Of a DNA stretch of 64,000 bases, positions 18,387 through 27,261 are shown one piece after another (positions within the stretch are counted from its first letter, which is position 1; every line of letters begins with the position of its first letter). The DNA is taken from the NCBI RefSeq assembly GCF_017430385.1, contig NZ_JAFRNB010000039.1:16880-80879 (forward strand), read 5' to 3'. Under the pieces are notes generated by a model. That model was not told where the DNA came from and did no database searches. It was given only the letters and a program-made list of their open reading frames with translations. The translations under genes and the position numbers were made by a program. The DNA comes from Treponema sp. GTDB taxonomy: Bacteria; Spirochaetota; Spirochaetia; Treponematales; Treponemataceae.

Positions 18387-18415
18387 TTTACGCAATGAAA
18401 GAATCTTTGTATAAT
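18387..18415 (+). promoter_or_regulatory. Predicted promoter of ilvD
   Basis: TTTACG (18387-18392) and a perfect TATAAT (18410-18415) are spaced by 17 bp. The start would be near 18422, giving a leader of about 29 nt with GAGG 6 nt before ATG 18451. The rest of 18272-18386 shows no gene and presumably also holds the divergent truB-ribF promoter. Confidence 0.65.
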
Positions 18416-18450
18416 ATCCTTGATTAATTTCAATTAAATTGAGGTACATT

Positions 18451-20070
18451 ATGAAGAAATCTGATAACGCAATCAAGGGTACGGCACGCGCTCCGCACCG
18501 CTCACTTTTCTATGCTTCTGGCTACACAAACGAAGAATTGAACCAGCCGATGGTCGGAATCATCTGTGCAAAAAACGAGCTGATTCCTGGTCACATCGAG
18601 CTTGACCGAATCGCTGAGGCTGTAAAGGCAGGCGTTCGCATGGCTGGCGGCACTCCAGTTGAGTTCCCGGCTATCGGTGTTTGTGACGGTATTGCAATGG
18701 GCCATGAGGGTATGAAATACTCTCTCGTTACCCGCGAATTGATTGCCGACAGCGTTGAGTGCGTTGCAAAGGCTCATCAGTTCGATGCTCTCGTTATGAT
18801 TCCGAACTGTGACAAAATCGTTCCGGGTATGCTCATGGCTGCTGCCCGCTTGGACTTGCCTACAGTTTTTGTTTCTGGCGGTCCTATGATGCCGGGGCAT
18901 TTGCCTGGTCACGATGCAACAAACCCTTATTCTGGAAAAAATCTTTCTTTGACTGATATGTTCGAGGCTGTAGGCGGTTTGGCAGTTGGTAAAGTCACCG
19001 AAGAACAGCTTTGTGAGATGGAAAATTATGCCTGCCCTGGATGCGGTGCTTGTTCAGGAATGTTCACTGCAAACTCAATGAACTGTCTCACTGAGGTTCT
19101 TGGTCTTGGTTTGCCTGGAAACGGAACTATCCCTGCCGTAACAGGCCGCCGAATCCAGCTTGCAAAACACGCTGGTATGCAGGTTATGGAAATGTACAAA
19201 CGCGGAATCACTGCCCGACAGATGATGACTGCCGAAAACTTCAAGAACGCTCTTGCAGCTGACATGGCTTTGGGCTGCTCTTCAAACACAATGCTCCATG
19301 TTCCTGCAATCATGCACGAGGCCGGTCTTGAACTTGATCTTCACGAAGTAAACGAAATTTCTAACCGAACCCCTAACCTCTGCCACCTCGCTCCTGCAGG
19401 CCACACTTTCATGTGCGAGCTTGACGATGCAGGCGGAGTTCAGGCTGTTTTGGCAGAACTTGCAAAGAAAAACCTTATCAACACAAACCTTATCACGGCG
19501 ACAGGAAAAACAATCGCTGAGAATATCAAGGGCGTACGAAACCGAAACCCGGAAATCTTGCGACCAATCGAAAATCCGTTCTCAGACAACGGCGGTATCG
19601 CAATCTTGTTCGGAAACCTGGCTCCAAACGGAACAGTCGTTAAACGATCAGCTTGTGCAAAAGAGCTTATGCTTCACACAGGCCCTGCCCGCGTATTCAA
19701 CGATGAGAGCGAGGCAATGGAAGCCGTTCAGAAGGCTCAGATTCACCCGGGCGATGTTGTCGTAATCCGCTACGAAGGCCCGAAAGGAGGCCCTGGTATG
19801 CGTGAGATGCTCGCAGTCACAGCAGCCCTCGCAGGTCAGGGCTTGGACAAGCAGGTTGCCTTGATTACAGACGGCCGATTCTCTGGTGCTACCCGAGGTG
19901 CCTCTCTTGGTCACTGTTCACCGGAAGCAGCCGTGGGTGGTCCAATCGCCCTCGTTCAGGAAGGTGACAAAATCACCCTCGACATCAATAACTACAAGAT
20001 TCACCTTGACGTGAGCGATGAGGAACTTGCAAAAGAAAAGCCGCGTGGGTTGCACCGGAGCCAAAGGTAA
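18451..20070 (+). CDS. ilvD: Dihydroxy-acid dehydratase, frameshifted near its end
   Basis: Iron-sulfur enzyme of valine/isoleucine/leucine synthesis converting 2,3-dihydroxy-acids to 2-keto acids. Motifs are [50 protein letters not shown], and FEGPKGG/GMREM-like [14 protein letters not shown] with [16 protein letters not shown] 18451 follows a GAGG site; an in-frame TTG at 18439 is disfavoured. The frame runs normally to about residue 530 (DEELAKEK) and then diverges, ending RGLHRSQR. The conserved tail is present one frame away, so a one-base deletion or sequencing error lies around 20038-20046. No other branched-chain amino acid gene is nearby. Confidence 0.93.
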   Translation: MKKSDNAIKGTARAPHRSLFYASGYTNEELNQPMVGIICAKNELIPGHIELDRIAEAVKAGVRMAGGTPVEFPAIGVCDGIAMGHEGMKYSLVTRELIADSVECVAKAHQFDALVMIPNCDKIVPGMLMAAARLDLPTVFVSGGPMMPGHLPGHDATNPYSGKNLSLTDMFEAVGGLAVGKVTEEQLCEMENYACPGCGACSGMFTANSMNCLTEVLGLGLPGNGTIPAVTGRRIQLAKHAGMQVMEMYKRGITARQMMTAENFKNALAADMALGCSSNTMLHVPAIMHEAGLELDLHEVNEISNRTPNLCHLAPAGHTFMCELDDAGGVQAVLAELAKKNLINTNLITATGKTIAENIKGVRNRNPEILRPIENPFSDNGGIAILFGNLAPNGTVVKRSACAKELMLHTGPARVFNDESEAMEAVQKAQIHPGDVVVIRYEGPKGGPGMREMLAVTAALAGQGLDKQVALITDGRFSGATRGASLGHCSPEAAVGGPIALVQEGDKITLDINNYKIHLDVSDEELAKEKPRGLHRSQR

Positions 20071-20138
20071 AGACAGGATACCTTGCACGCTATGCAAAGC
20101 TCGTCTCATCTGCTGACAAGGGCGCGATTTTACAATAG
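20041..20138 (+). other. Out-of-frame C-terminal tail of ilvD
   Basis: Read from 20046 in the -1 frame, this stretch encodes [20 protein letters not shown] followed by [10 protein letters not shown] and a TAG at 20136-20138, the usual IlvD ending. Adding one base near 20040-20045 would restore an intact 562-residue protein. Confidence 0.85.
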
Positions 20139-20148
20139 AAAAAGGGAA

Positions 20149-20241
20149 AAATTCCTCACAGAGGGCACAGAGTTCACAGAGAGCTTATTTTATCTCTAAT
20201 CCTTTGATTCTCTGTGCGCTCCTAAGCTCTGTGAGGAATTT
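20149..20241. repeat. Intergenic inverted-repeat element, CACAGAG family
   Basis: A 93-bp unit has perfect 15-bp ends: AAATTCCTCACAGAG (20149-20163) and CTCTGTGAGGAATTT (20227-20241). Inner CACAGAG / CTCTGTG words can pair as well. It sits between the ilvD tail and a small ORF and shows no coding signal. Confidence 0.75.
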
Positions 20242-20254
20242 AAAAAGGAATTTT

Positions 20255-20419
20255 ATGACCGAAACTTTTAACAATTGGACAGAATATGACGCCTGGCTCA
20301 TTCAGCATTATGAGGAATTCGCGATGACCAAAGTCGATGAAATTGACGGAAAAGTTGTCGTGGAATACATGCCCAAAGCTGAATGGGAAAAACAGGAAAG
20401 AGCCGCAGGGCGAATGTAA
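20255..20419 (+). CDS. Small hypothetical acidic protein
   Basis: A 54-residue ORF beginning MTETFNNWTEYDAWLIQHYE and ending QERAAGRM. AAGGA lies 7 nt before ATG 20255, which supports translation; an in-frame upstream start would run through the inverted repeat. It has no signal peptide, membrane segment or motif I recognise. The aromatic-rich N-terminal half and charged second half suggest a folded small domain. It stands alone between ilvD and the AbiE pair. Confidence 0.55.
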   Translation: MTETFNNWTEYDAWLIQHYEEFAMTKVDEIDGKVVVEYMPKAEWEKQERAAGRM

Positions 20420-20428
20420 AAAATTAAA

Positions 20429-20460
20429 GCAATCTTTTCTATGAAAAAAGGAAAGATTGC
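20429..20460. repeat. Inverted repeat after the small ORF
   Basis: GCAATCTTT (20429-20437) pairs perfectly with AAAGATTGC (20452-20460). There is no T-tract on the + strand, so termination there is uncertain. Confidence 0.4.
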
Positions 20461-20486
20461 AACTATAAAAAACAAACAAAACAATT

Positions 20487-20532
20487 ATTGCTTTTATACA
20501 TGTTTTTATGATAAAGTATGTATAAAAGCAAT
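20487..20532. promoter_or_regulatory. Perfect 15-bp palindrome at the AbiE promoter, probable autoregulatory operator
   Basis: ATTGCTTTTATACAT (20487-20501) and ATGTATAAAAGCAAT (20518-20532) are exact reverse complements separated by 16 bp. The right arm ends one base before the preferred antitoxin start codon. AbiEi antitoxins are known to repress their own operon by binding inverted repeats at the promoter, so this is the likely site. Confidence 0.7.
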
Positions 20533-21123
20533 ATGAACAAGACAGACGCGCTTATATTAAAGACAGCAGAACTCAATAACGGATATATCACAATTTCTGA
20601 GTGTGATGCATTGGGCATTCACAAAAACAATGTATTCAATTTGGCAAAGAAAAATATGCTTACCCGTCAGGCTTCTGGGATTTATACTTTGCCAGAAAAT
20701 CTTCCAGATGAGCTTTATATTCTTCATTTGCGTTTCCCTTCGCTGGTTTTTTCACACGAAACGGCTTTGTATTATTTGGGGTACAGCGACCAAGTACCGT
20801 TTGTTTATTCTGTAACTGTACCAAATAATTTTCATTCTAAAGCACTTGAAAACTATACTGTGATTCAACAAAAAGGCGATTTTATAAATGAGGGAAAAAT
20901 CGAAGTCGAAACAGAGTATTCTAACAAAATTCCAGTTTATTGTATTGAGCGCACTTTATGCGATTTACTTCATAAACCAAGCACACTAGATTTAGAAAGA
21001 TTCATCCCTGCATTAAAGAAATATTTACATTCGAAAGATCGTGACAATATTAAGTTACTGGAGTTTGCAAAAAAAATCGGCATGGAGAAAAAAATCCGTA
21101 CTTATATGGAGGTGACATTGTGA
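20533..21123 (+). CDS. Type IV toxin-antitoxin system antitoxin, AbiEi family
   Basis: Antitoxin of an AbiE pair, 196 residues from ATG 20533. The N-terminal winged helix is GYITISECDALGIHKNNVFN with LTRQASGIYTLP; the AbiEi domain follows with FSHETALYYLGYSDQ and YCIERTLCDLLHKP. An alternative in-frame ATG at 20518 lies inside the palindrome, and neither start has a Shine-Dalgarno sequence. The stop overlaps the toxin start (GTGA). In characterised systems it neutralises AbiEii indirectly and represses the operon; loss triggers abortive infection. Codon usage here is visibly more AT-rich than in the mannan genes, consistent with acquisition. Confidence 0.88.
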   Translation: MNKTDALILKTAELNNGYITISECDALGIHKNNVFNLAKKNMLTRQASGIYTLPENLPDELYILHLRFPSLVFSHETALYYLGYSDQVPFVYSVTVPNNFHSKALENYTVIQQKGDFINEGKIEVETEYSNKIPVYCIERTLCDLLHKPSTLDLERFIPALKKYLHSKDRDNIKLLEFAKKIGMEKKIRTYMEVTL

Positions 21124-21968
21124 AAACCGATAATGCTATGCAACTAAAAGCAAAAATTAACACCAAGGCAAAAGAGCTTAATATTGCACCTCAATTTGTG
21201 CTACAAAATTACATAATGGAATGTTTTATAAAAAGGCTTTCGTTTTCTGAATACAAAGACAATTTTATTTTAAAAGGTGGAATTCTAATTGCTTCTCTTG
21301 TGGGACTTCAAAATCGTTCTACGATGGATATTGACGCAACGATTACAGGTTTTAACTTGGACAAATCAGAGATTGTAAAAATTTTGAATTATATTTGTTC
21401 CGTTCCGTGTGATGATGACTTTACTTTCGTTTTTGACAGAGTTGAGGATATTCGAGAAGATGATGAGTATTCCGGGCTTAGGGCATTTCTTTTTGCAGAT
21501 TATGAAAAGATACACGCCCCTTTTTCTATGGATCTAACAACAGGAGACAAAATTACACCTGGAAAAATCAATCATTCGTTTCAAAGGCTCTTTGATAATG
21601 ACACAATTATTATGTTGTCTTATCCTGTTGAAAACATTCTTGCAGAGAAGCTTGAAACGATACTTTCAAGAAATATCGAAAACACGCGCCCCCGTGATTT
21701 TTATGACATTTTAGCATTAAAGGCTTTGGCTCATACTTGCAAGAGTGAAGTGTTGCAAACAGCATTGCAAAATACAGCAAACAAAAGAGGAAGTTTAAAA
21801 TATCTTTCAAATACGAAAGCCACTATGGAAAAAATTGAAAGTGACAGTTTTATGAATTCACTTTGGGAAAAATACAGCAAAAAACAGCCCTATGCAAAAG
21901 ATTATTCTTTTGCAGATGTTTGTGGTGAAGTCAAAAATTTGCTTGATAAAATCGGGGAACTTAATTAG
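21120..21968 (+). CDS. AbiEii/AbiGii family nucleotidyltransferase toxin
   Basis: Toxin partner of the preceding antitoxin, 282 residues, starting at a GTG that overlaps the antitoxin's TGA, with GGAGG 7 nt upstream. The polymerase-beta-like nucleotidyltransferase motif is NFILKGGILIASLV then NRSTMDIDATI, with PVENILAEKLETILSR and NTRPRDFYDILAL typical of AbiEii/Nyn-type DUF1814 proteins. Related toxins nucleotidylate targets such as tRNA and stop growth, giving phage abortive infection; activity here is inferred from family. The two genes form a closed operon with their own operator. Confidence 0.9.
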   Translation: MKTDNAMQLKAKINTKAKELNIAPQFVLQNYIMECFIKRLSFSEYKDNFILKGGILIASLVGLQNRSTMDIDATITGFNLDKSEIVKILNYICSVPCDDDFTFVFDRVEDIREDDEYSGLRAFLFADYEKIHAPFSMDLTTGDKITPGKINHSFQRLFDNDTIIMLSYPVENILAEKLETILSRNIENTRPRDFYDILALKALAHTCKSEVLQTALQNTANKRGSLKYLSNTKATMEKIESDSFMNSLWEKYSKKQPYAKDYSFADVCGEVKNLLDKIGELN

Positions 21969-22030
21969 GTTGCAAACTTTCAGTCAACAATTTCTTTACC
22001 GTCACTAAAAAACTACACAAATTATAACAC

Positions 22031-22318
22031 TCACAAAGAATCAACAAGTTTGGAAAGTTCTTTCCTCAAGTTTGTATACTTCAAAAAATAATTATCCCTA
22101 GTCTCAGCATCATCTTTAGAATCTACACCCTGTACTAAAAATTCCACGGTCGTTCCCAATGCGGCGGCAATCTTTGTAGCTTCACTTGCTCTTGGTTCCG
22201 TTCCGGCTTTTCGCATACTGGAAACAGTCGTCTCGGACATTCCCATCTTGTGGGCAAGCCAACGATACGATGTATTCTGTTCTTTGCGCAACGCCTCAAC
22301 ATTATCCCAAAAAGCCAT
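22031..22318 (-). CDS. XRE-family HTH transcriptional regulator
   Basis: A 95-residue Cro/CI-type DNA-binding protein with helix-turn-helix SYRWLAHKMGMSETTVSSMR followed by GTEPRASEATKIAAALGTTV and a short C-terminal helix (NLRKELSKLVDSL). TATAAT on the - strand at 22329-22324 gives a very short leader with AAGG before the ATG. It diverges from the MBOAT gene. Target unknown; the AT-rich intergenic region 22319-22431 contains imperfect TTCGTA/TACGAA symmetry that could be its operator. Confidence 0.8.
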   Translation of the reverse strand: MAFWDNVEALRKEQNTSYRWLAHKMGMSETTVSSMRKAGTEPRASEATKIAAALGTTVEFLVQGVDSKDDAETRDNYFLKYTNLRKELSKLVDSL

Positions 22319-22431
22319 ACCTTATTATAAATGATAGAATTACTTAGGCTCGTAGTCTGTTATTGAATAATTCTAATTTTCGTAGTATAAATTATAAAAT
22401 TACGAATTTTCGGAGTTTTATAACAAAAACT

Positions 22432-23900
22432 ATGCTTTTCAGTTCTTTTGAATTCATCTTTATTTTTCTGCCCGCAACACTCGCAGGATACTTTCTTTTC
22501 GGGAAAAAAAGTATCCATTCAGCGAATATTTTCTTTTATTCGCCTCCTTCTTTTTCTATGGATGGTGGGATTTACGATATATTCCGCTGCTTATGTTTTC
22601 AATTCTGTGGAATTATTTCGCAGGTCTTTTGATTGGCAAATTCGCAGAGAAAACTATTTCTCAGAAAGTAATTCTTATTCTCGCGGTAACACTGAATGTG
22701 GTACTACTCGGATATTTCAAATACACGGATTTTTTCATAAAAACAGCGAATCGTGCCCTTCATACAGACTGGAACCTAAAGCATATCGTTCTTCCGCTTG
22801 GAATCTCGTTCTACACTTTTCAAGCAATTTCATATATCGTAGATGTCTATCTAGGAAAAACAAAAAAGGAAAAGAACATTATAAACCTAGCTCTTTACAT
22901 CTCACTTTTTCCGCAACTAATCGCAGGCCCGATAGTAGATCACAATTCTATGATTCCACAGTTCGCTGACAAAGACAGGCACAAATTCAATCCAACAAAT
23001 TTTTCGGCAGGAATTACACTTTTTGCCCTCGCAGTTTTCAAAAAAATTGTTATTGCAGATTCCCTTTCACCTGTAGTCGCAGATATTTTTGGCCGTATTT
23101 CATCTCTAACGATGCTTGAGGCGTGGTGCGGAGTAATTTGTTATACTTTTCAGCTTTATTTTGATTTTTCGGCATACTCGGAAATGGCTATCGGACTTGG
23201 AAAAATGCTAAACATTAACTTTCCAACGAATTTTGAGTCCCCATATCAGGCAACATCAATGATAGATTTTTGGAGAAGATGGCACATTACTCTCGGAACT
23301 TGGATTCGGAATTACATCTACATTCCGCTCGGCGGAAATCGAAAGGGACAAAGGCGAAAACTCATAAATCTTTTCGTAGCAATGACAATCTGTGGCTTTT
23401 GGCATGGCGCTGGATTCCGTTACATAGCATGGGGAATGATGCACGGCGGATTTTTAGTCGTAAATCATTGGTGGCGAGGATTCTCAAAAGAACATAAGCT
23501 TGAAATTCCAAAGATTTTCGGCACAATACTGACTTTTATATGCGTATGCTCAGGTTGGGCGATTTTTAGAGCAAACAGTCTTCGAGACGGATTAAGGCTT
23601 ATAAAACGAATGTTTAACTACCATAAATTCGCACTTCCAGCTGGCGGTAAAATCGAAAATCTGTTCTCATTCCTGCATTACTTTGAGGTGAATTTTATCA
23701 ATACCGCTAATCTTCCGTTTGCACGGCTACTTCTTCTCTCCATTTTAATTTTCTGTCTACCCAGTGCACAAAAAATCGTATCAGAAAGATACAAGGCAAG
23801 CTGGAAATGGTTACTCATATCATTAGCAGCCCTATTCTACTCGCTCTACACGATAGCAGGAAACGCAAACCTTTCAGAATTCCTCTATTTTCAGTTTTAG
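22432..23900 (+). CDS. MBOAT-family O-acyltransferase (AlgI-like), frameshifted near the N-terminus
   Basis: Multi-pass membrane acyltransferase, likely moving acetyl groups across the membrane onto an extracellular polysaccharide. The body (frame from 22593) shows ILPLGISFYTFQAISYIVDV, FPQLIAGPIV, DFWRRWHITLGTWIRNYIYI and the catalytic CGFWHGAGFRYIAWGMMHGG. The natural N-terminus MLFSSFEFIFIFLPATLAGY begins at ATG 22432 in another frame. One extra T in the run at 22529-22532 would join them as NIFLLFASFFFYGWW, giving 489 residues. So either a real frameshift inactivates it or one base is missing from the sequence. An SGNH protein follows directly. Confidence 0.85.
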
Positions 23901-23908
23901 GAGACAAT

Positions 23909-24880
23909 ATGAATCCAAATCGATACGCAATTTTTTTTATAGGCCTTTTTATTTTGATTGCAATTACGGCAGTGTTCCGCTGGTGCTTGCTTTGGAATAT
24001 GCAATTCTCATATATGGACAACGAATTTCCATACTGGATTCAGCAAAAAGATTATGTTCAAACGAAATCTGACAAGCAGGAAGTGATTTTTTTGGGAGAC
24101 TCGCGAATGAAAGCTGCTGTTATTCCGAACAAACTTTGTGAAAACGCATACAATCTTGCTGTTGGTGGCGGAACATCAATCGAGATGTACTATACACTTA
24201 AGCATTATCTTGAGAATCACCCGAAGCCAGAGAAAGTGATTTTGGGATTTGCGGGCGGGCATTGGGTTTCAGAAGGTCAATTCACAGGTCGCGACTTGTA
24301 TTTTCATTTTCTTTCGCCAAGTGAACAGCTTGAAGCTCAATATATTGGCTATAAATCTAATCAATGGGGATTTCAAAGATTTAAGGAAAAGATAATCGAC
24401 ACTCTAGAATACGAGTTATTTTTTCCTCAAAAATACTCGGCAGCTCTCATAAATTCAAAATTCAAGCGAGGAGAGTTCAATCATTCTGAATATGAAAAAA
24501 ACAAAATGAACAAAGGACAAATGTTTTTCGGTATGAATGAAAGAACAGAAGATTTTAATGGCGATGCAAATATAAACTTTGTACCAGACAAAAGGAACGA
24601 TTTTTATCTCCACAAAATCATAAATCTCTGCAAGAAACACAATATTTCATTTTTTATCGAACAACTGCCAATGAACACTATTAGCCATGAAAAACTTGGA
24701 GAAACAAAATTCTACGAAAAATTCAAAAGCTATCTTTCTGACTTGGAATCAGAAACTGGAATCACAGTCGAAAAAGCAATTCCATGCTATGAACCGGAAT
24801 GCTTTGGAGATTCAAGCCATGTAAATCCAAGAGGGGCAGAACGGTTCACCGCAGAAATAAAGGAGAAATACGGTCTTTAG
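23909..24880 (+). CDS. Membrane-anchored SGNH-hydrolase-like protein, MBOAT partner
   Basis: A 323-residue protein with one N-terminal membrane anchor (about residues 7-28) and an extracytoplasmic SGNH/AlgX-like domain: VIFLGDSRMKAAVIP (Ser block), NLAVGGGTSIEMYYTL (Gly block), and DSSHVNPRGAERFT with the Asp-x-x-His pair. ATG 23909 follows AGGAGA overlapping the MBOAT stop. Such proteins accept the acyl group from the MBOAT partner and load it onto glycans. The acceptor is unknown. Confidence 0.82.
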   Translation: MNPNRYAIFFIGLFILIAITAVFRWCLLWNMQFSYMDNEFPYWIQQKDYVQTKSDKQEVIFLGDSRMKAAVIPNKLCENAYNLAVGGGTSIEMYYTLKHYLENHPKPEKVILGFAGGHWVSEGQFTGRDLYFHFLSPSEQLEAQYIGYKSNQWGFQRFKEKIIDTLEYELFFPQKYSAALINSKFKRGEFNHSEYEKNKMNKGQMFFGMNERTEDFNGDANINFVPDKRNDFYLHKIINLCKKHNISFFIEQLPMNTISHEKLGETKFYEKFKSYLSDLESETGITVEKAIPCYEPECFGDSSHVNPRGAERFTAEIKEKYGL

Positions 24881-24894
24881 GAAAGGATGGATAT

Positions 24895-25737
24895 TTACCC
24901 CAGTTTCACGAATTCCCGGTAATTAATATCATCATAAGGCGGGCAATATACTGCGAATTCAATTACCTTGAACGATTTTACATATTTTTTGGCGAGATTC
25001 ATCATCACTTTGGCGACGACGGCAGGGCTGTTTCGGAAGGCACCGCAGCCGAATGCTCCTAGGACGAGGATATCAACGCCTTGCTGAACGGCAACATCAA
25101 AAATGCGGGAATCACGCTTTTCGTGAAGGGCTTCAAGTTCTGAATCATTTAGAATCAGCCGCTCATCTCCGTCACCAGAATTGTAGCTGTTGCTTGGTCT
25201 CTCACGCAGATTAGGGGCGGCACAGGTAATCACATCAACATCATACCAGTCACTTTCATTCATTGTCTCAGGCTTCATCGTGTCGTTTTTGAAAACGGTA
25301 ATATTCTTTGTGTAAAGAATGTCGTCATTATGAAGCGGGTCACGGCTACGGCGATGCGGCGTGTAAAATCTTTTCCAGTTTGGGTCAGTGTCGAGCGTGA
25401 AATAAAGCGTCGAAACCCGGCAAAGGCACTCTTCCTGCGCACCAGCCCCATTCACTACCCCGCCACCGGGATTTGAAGCAGAGGCAAAATTGAGAACTGC
25501 AACTTTACCGCCTTTTCCGGCATAAAACTGGGCTGCCTCAAAGGTGCGTTTTTTACTCACGATGATTTTCGCATCGTTTTCAAAGCGGGCGATTTTGCTT
25601 CCGTCGGGAACGGAATCCTTTTCAGGGATAAAAATCTGGCTTTCACGAGATTTTTTAATGCTTTCCTTAAGCCGATCCGATTTTTCGCACAAAGCAACAG
25701 TATCTTCAAAAACGGCGATATTCTCAAATCTTGACAT
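24895..25737 (-). CDS. TIGR02452-type protein with microbial PARG (macrodomain) signature
   Basis: A 280-residue protein resembling bacterial-type poly(ADP-ribose) glycohydrolases (TIGR02452/DUF2263). The N-terminal PARG_cat-like region is followed by the diagnostic NPGGGVVNGAGAQEECLCR, containing GGG...QEE with the catalytic glutamate pair, and the C-terminal ILVLGAFGCGAFRNSP. It would remove ADP-ribose from proteins or nucleic acid. GAGG precedes the ATG. It converges with the SGNH gene and lies downstream of an unknown gene with nuclease-like motifs, in the same stretch as AbiE; a role in defence or toxin reversal is inference. Confidence 0.88.
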   Translation of the reverse strand: MSRFENIAVFEDTVALCEKSDRLKESIKKSRESQIFIPEKDSVPDGSKIARFENDAKIIVSKKRTFEAAQFYAGKGGKVAVLNFASASNPGGGVVNGAGAQEECLCRVSTLYFTLDTDPNWKRFYTPHRRSRDPLHNDDILYTKNITVFKNDTMKPETMNESDWYDVDVITCAAPNLRERPSNSYNSGDGDERLILNDSELEALHEKRDSRIFDVAVQQGVDILVLGAFGCGAFRNSPAVVAKVMMNLAKKYVKSFKVIEFAVYCPPYDDINYREFVKLG

Positions 25738-25787
25738 AAAATTTTACCTCACTTTATCGTTATCATAACACAATTTTGGAACTTCTG

Positions 25788-25919
25788 CGCTAGGGATTGT
25801 AGGGGCGTAAGTTGCGAAGCAATGAAGTGCGAAAGCACGGAACCCAAACGAGCACGACAACGAGAGTGCTCGCGGAAAGCCCGACCTGAAAGGGAGCGCC
25901 CACTGCTACCTGCTCTAAC
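25788..25919. repeat. GC-rich dispersed intergenic repeat, TAGGGATTGTAG family
   Basis: The stretch begins GCGCTAGGGATTGTAGGGGC and contains GCGAAGCA, GTGCGAAA and AAAGCCCGAC words in the same order as 52392-52500. It is much more GC-rich than the surrounding AT-rich sequence. No gene is seen in 25738-25919. Confidence 0.6.
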
Positions 25920-27113
25920 TTAATAATTATCCCACTTAAAATCATCAAAGTCCTTAATCTGCACTTCCCGCTCGTTACGGAAATATTTTTCGAGTTTTCG
26001 GATTGTGAGGGGCTTTTTGTTTGCGTAGTTCGGGTTCAGGTAAAAATAGGCGGAATACAATTTTTCGACATCACTTTCTTTGGAACTTTCGTCATCGATG
26101 AACACGATTCCGGCCAGGTTTCTGGACACATCGCACACGCGGATTTTTTTATTGGAATAGCTTTGCGAGTAGCGGGCTGCATCTTCTTTGATTCGGGCAA
26201 GTTCGATGAAGGTTCGGCGGGCAAGGGAACGGTAAAAAATGTTATTGAAATCACCGAAATCGACAGTCTCTTCATTGAACCAGGGATTCCGGACCATTGT
26301 GATTACGGAATATTCGTTGTCCACGAGTTTTGAGCCGTAGTCGAGGAATTTGTATTTGTAAGCCTCTGCCATCGCGAACGGAGAATATTCTTTGACCGTG
26401 CTGAGCGTGTCGGAATATTCGATTCGGAATGTGAAGACGATGCCAGTTTTTGACTCGTAGTGAACCAGACGGCGGTTTTCGGAGATTGCATTCGTGAGAG
26501 CGTAGTAGATTTTGCGCTTTTCGTAGCCCAGATGTGATTTCACCTCGGTGTAGTCGATGCTTGAAAGGTTGTCCACGCCAATCATCACGCTTTTTCCAAG
26601 AGTAACAAGGGAATATTCCTCAACGACTTCAATCACTTCGTCCAAAATGTTCTGATGGATGCAGTTGAAGCTTTTTATATCAGTGAAAACTTTGTCATGG
26701 CGCAGGTGAAGGCACAAGTCGATGTCGATTACTTCTTTCTGGCCGTTAATCGCCGGAATCGATGCCGGATGATTTTTAATAGGAAGAAGATTAATATAAG
26801 AAAGATTGAAAAATTCTGAGAACTGGGAATAAAAATCAAGCGCGACCAGCTCGGAATAAGGGCCTGCCCACGCGGAATTCTTTGCCTCACCAATATTTTT
26901 TACGCGCTCGGCAATGTCGTTGATTGCTGATTTGTCGCCGTCAAATTTCTGGTTGAGCCGCCTGAGCCTGTCGAAGAAATTCCGGGCAAAAAGATTGTGC
27001 GGCTTTCGGTTGAGAGGAGCAATGCAGCTGTTCGTGTTCGTGCGGTTCTTTATGACTTTTGAAACTTTGAACACCTGTCTGATGATTTTTTCGAGATTCT
27101 CGATGTCGGTCAT
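25920..27113 (-). CDS. Hypothetical protein with a PD-(D/E)XK nuclease-like pattern
   Basis: A 397-residue protein I do not recognise by name. There is no signal peptide or membrane segment. About residues 80-150 contain SELVALDFYSQF (Glu88), EVIDIDLCLHL (Asp130/Asp132) and VFTDIKSFN (Asp145-Ile-Lys147), the order and spacing of a PD-(D/E)XK nuclease core. The C-terminal part is basic and may bind nucleic acid (KKPLTIRKLEKYFRNERE). The start ATG 27113 has only a weak GAGAA site. It is transcribed toward the PARG-like gene, 182 bp away across a repeat. Nuclease activity is inference. Confidence 0.7.
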   Translation of the reverse strand: MTDIENLEKIIRQVFKVSKVIKNRTNTNSCIAPLNRKPHNLFARNFFDRLRRLNQKFDGDKSAINDIAERVKNIGEAKNSAWAGPYSELVALDFYSQFSEFFNLSYINLLPIKNHPASIPAINGQKEVIDIDLCLHLRHDKVFTDIKSFNCIHQNILDEVIEVVEEYSLVTLGKSVMIGVDNLSSIDYTEVKSHLGYEKRKIYYALTNAISENRRLVHYESKTGIVFTFRIEYSDTLSTVKEYSPFAMAEAYKYKFLDYGSKLVDNEYSVITMVRNPWFNEETVDFGDFNNIFYRSLARRTFIELARIKEDAARYSQSYSNKKIRVCDVSRNLAGIVFIDDESSKESDVEKLYSAYFYLNPNYANKKPLTIRKLEKYFRNEREVQIKDFDDFKWDNY

Positions 27114-27261
27114 TTTCTCAATTATAAGTCCAGATTTTCATATTCACAAGTTTTATTATTTTCTCCCGTCGGCACAACTTGTTTCAATTTTCCGTTTCAA
27201 TTAATTGTTCAATTATATAGAAGATTTTTGAAAGATTTTTCTTTATAAATCAAAAATACTG

